Assembly: GCF_001667885.1 (NCBI RefSeq)
Contig: NZ_LZJW01000141.1
Location: forward strand, 18,268-82,267
DNA length: 64,000 nt
Direction of reading: 5' to 3'
Origin: Mycobacterium scrofulaceum
GTDB lineage: Bacteria; Actinomycetota; Actinomycetes; Mycobacteriales; Mycobacteriaceae
Shown: positions 63,627 through 64,000 of the stretch, in pieces
How positions within the stretch are numbered: position 1 is the first letter of the stretch
How the letters are laid out: each line of letters opens with the position of its first letter
The notes under the pieces: model-generated
The model's database searches: none
What the model was told of the DNA's origin: nothing
The model's input: only the letters and a program-made list of their open reading frames with translations
Position numbers and translations under genes: made by a program

Positions 63627-63938
63627 ATGAACCTTCAGGGAATCGAACTGCGTTACGTGCTGACGATGCACCTCGCACACAATGGACCGGCGACTCTCAG
63701 CGAAATGATCGAGGCCCTCACCGCCCAGGGCTTTTGCGTAAGCGGTAGGGCGTCGAAGGTGATTTCGGACGCCTTGCGATGGGAAATGGCCCGAGAAAGG
63801 GTAAGGCGCGTGGGCCGCGGCCGGTACGCGCCGCGGTCCATCCCGCGATCCACCGAGCACCGGATCCATCAGCGCGTACTGAGCCTGCGAGAGGCGGCAC
63901 GAGCCGGCTCTGCGCGAGCCAGCCCGTTGTCGCTATGA
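63627..63938 (+). CDS. Small winged-helix-like hypothetical protein
   Basis: Protein of 103 residues starting MNLQGIELRYVLTMHLA. Residues about 8-70 (GPATLSEMIEALTAQGF, GRASKVISDALRWEMARERV, GRGRYAP) look like a winged helix-turn-helix, as in a set of short mycobacterial hypothetical proteins I recognise by this pattern. The last codons (ASPLSL and stop) lie within an inverted copy of the repeat found upstream. The gene is thus enclosed by repeat sequence on both sides. Possible DNA-binding role; not shown. Confidence 0.72.
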   Translation: MNLQGIELRYVLTMHLAHNGPATLSEMIEALTAQGFCVSGRASKVISDALRWEMARERVRRVGRGRYAPRSIPRSTEHRIHQRVLSLREAARAGSARASPLSL

Positions 63939-63978
63939 GGCGGGCAGTTGGTCGATTCTTCCGGCGCCGAGGCGCAAG
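63924..63978 (-). repeat. Inverted, diverged copy of the 88-bp repeat
   Basis: Bases 63924-63947 are an exact reverse complement of 24 bases of the unit (the CTGCCCGCCTCATAGCGACA part). The next 30 or so bases match the reverse complement of the CGTTCCGGAGGAAGCGCC part at about two positions in three. The stop codon of the small gene lies inside it. Confidence 0.75.
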
Positions 63979-64000
63979 TGACGGATGGGACGAAACCTCA

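Noticed and set aside
63351..63869. Minus-strand frame of 172 codons through the repeat array
   Set aside because: Created by the repeats; the 88-bp unit shifts frame each time, and it is antisense to the small winged-helix-like gene.

Overview
The window is chromosomal DNA of a Mycobacterium, most likely a slow grower. It is GC-rich and uses many GTG and TTG starts. It carries a PPE gene, rpfB, lpqT and lpqU. Outside one large block, its gene order matches M. tuberculosis H37Rv from Rv1001 (arcA) to Rv1026 (ppx2), as I recall that order. I cannot name the species.

Left flank (1-4137): the arcA end, the protein mannosyltransferase pmt, rsmI and pabB. Right flank (37249-63261): metG, tatD, rpfB-rsmA-ispE, a Pks16-type acyl-AMP ligase, pth-rplY, an SDR/P450 pair, a truncated adenylate cyclase/LuxR-type gene, the glmU-prs-arsC-lpqT operon, tRNA-Gln, the TetR gene of the Rv1019 type, mfd-mazG, lpqU, eno, a FtsB-like gene, a DUF501 gene and ppx. 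The last kilobase holds an 88-bp tandem repeat array and a small winged-helix-like gene that ends in an inverted copy of the repeat.

Central block (about 4.2-37.2 kb): in H37Rv only one gene, Rv1006, separates pabB from metG. Here about 33 kb does. It starts with an ECF41-type sigma factor coupled to a flavin oxidoreductase. Next come two paralogous DUF4832-type lipoproteins that enclose a GAF-GGDEF-EAL c-di-GMP enzyme and a FkbM methyltransferase. The core is a Wzx/Wzy-type surface polysaccharide locus. Its plus-strand arm has a Wzz/Wzc-like protein, a Wzy-like polymerase, a glycosyltransferase, an aldo/keto reductase and a GMC oxidoreductase, then UDP-glucose dehydrogenase and UDP-xylose synthase. 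A TylF-like methyltransferase lies between on the minus strand. The minus-strand arm runs from a small ORF and a PPE gene through RmlC, an initiating sugar-phosphate transferase, a flippase and a glycosyltransferase to a sugar epimerase and a second glycosyltransferase. Two TetR genes, a BcsB-like protein, a PAS protein and a DUF1772 membrane protein close the block.

Inferred joint role: the polyprenyl-phosphate sugar transferase starts a repeat unit. The glycosyltransferases extend it with UDP-GlcA, UDP-xylose and a deoxysugar. Methyltransferases and redox enzymes decorate it, the flippase exports it, and the Wzy and Wzc homologues polymerise it. The c-di-GMP enzyme, sigma factor and TetR proteins are candidate controls. 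Several genes appear to be read from leaderless promoters, and two divergent pairs seem to share overlapping -10 elements.
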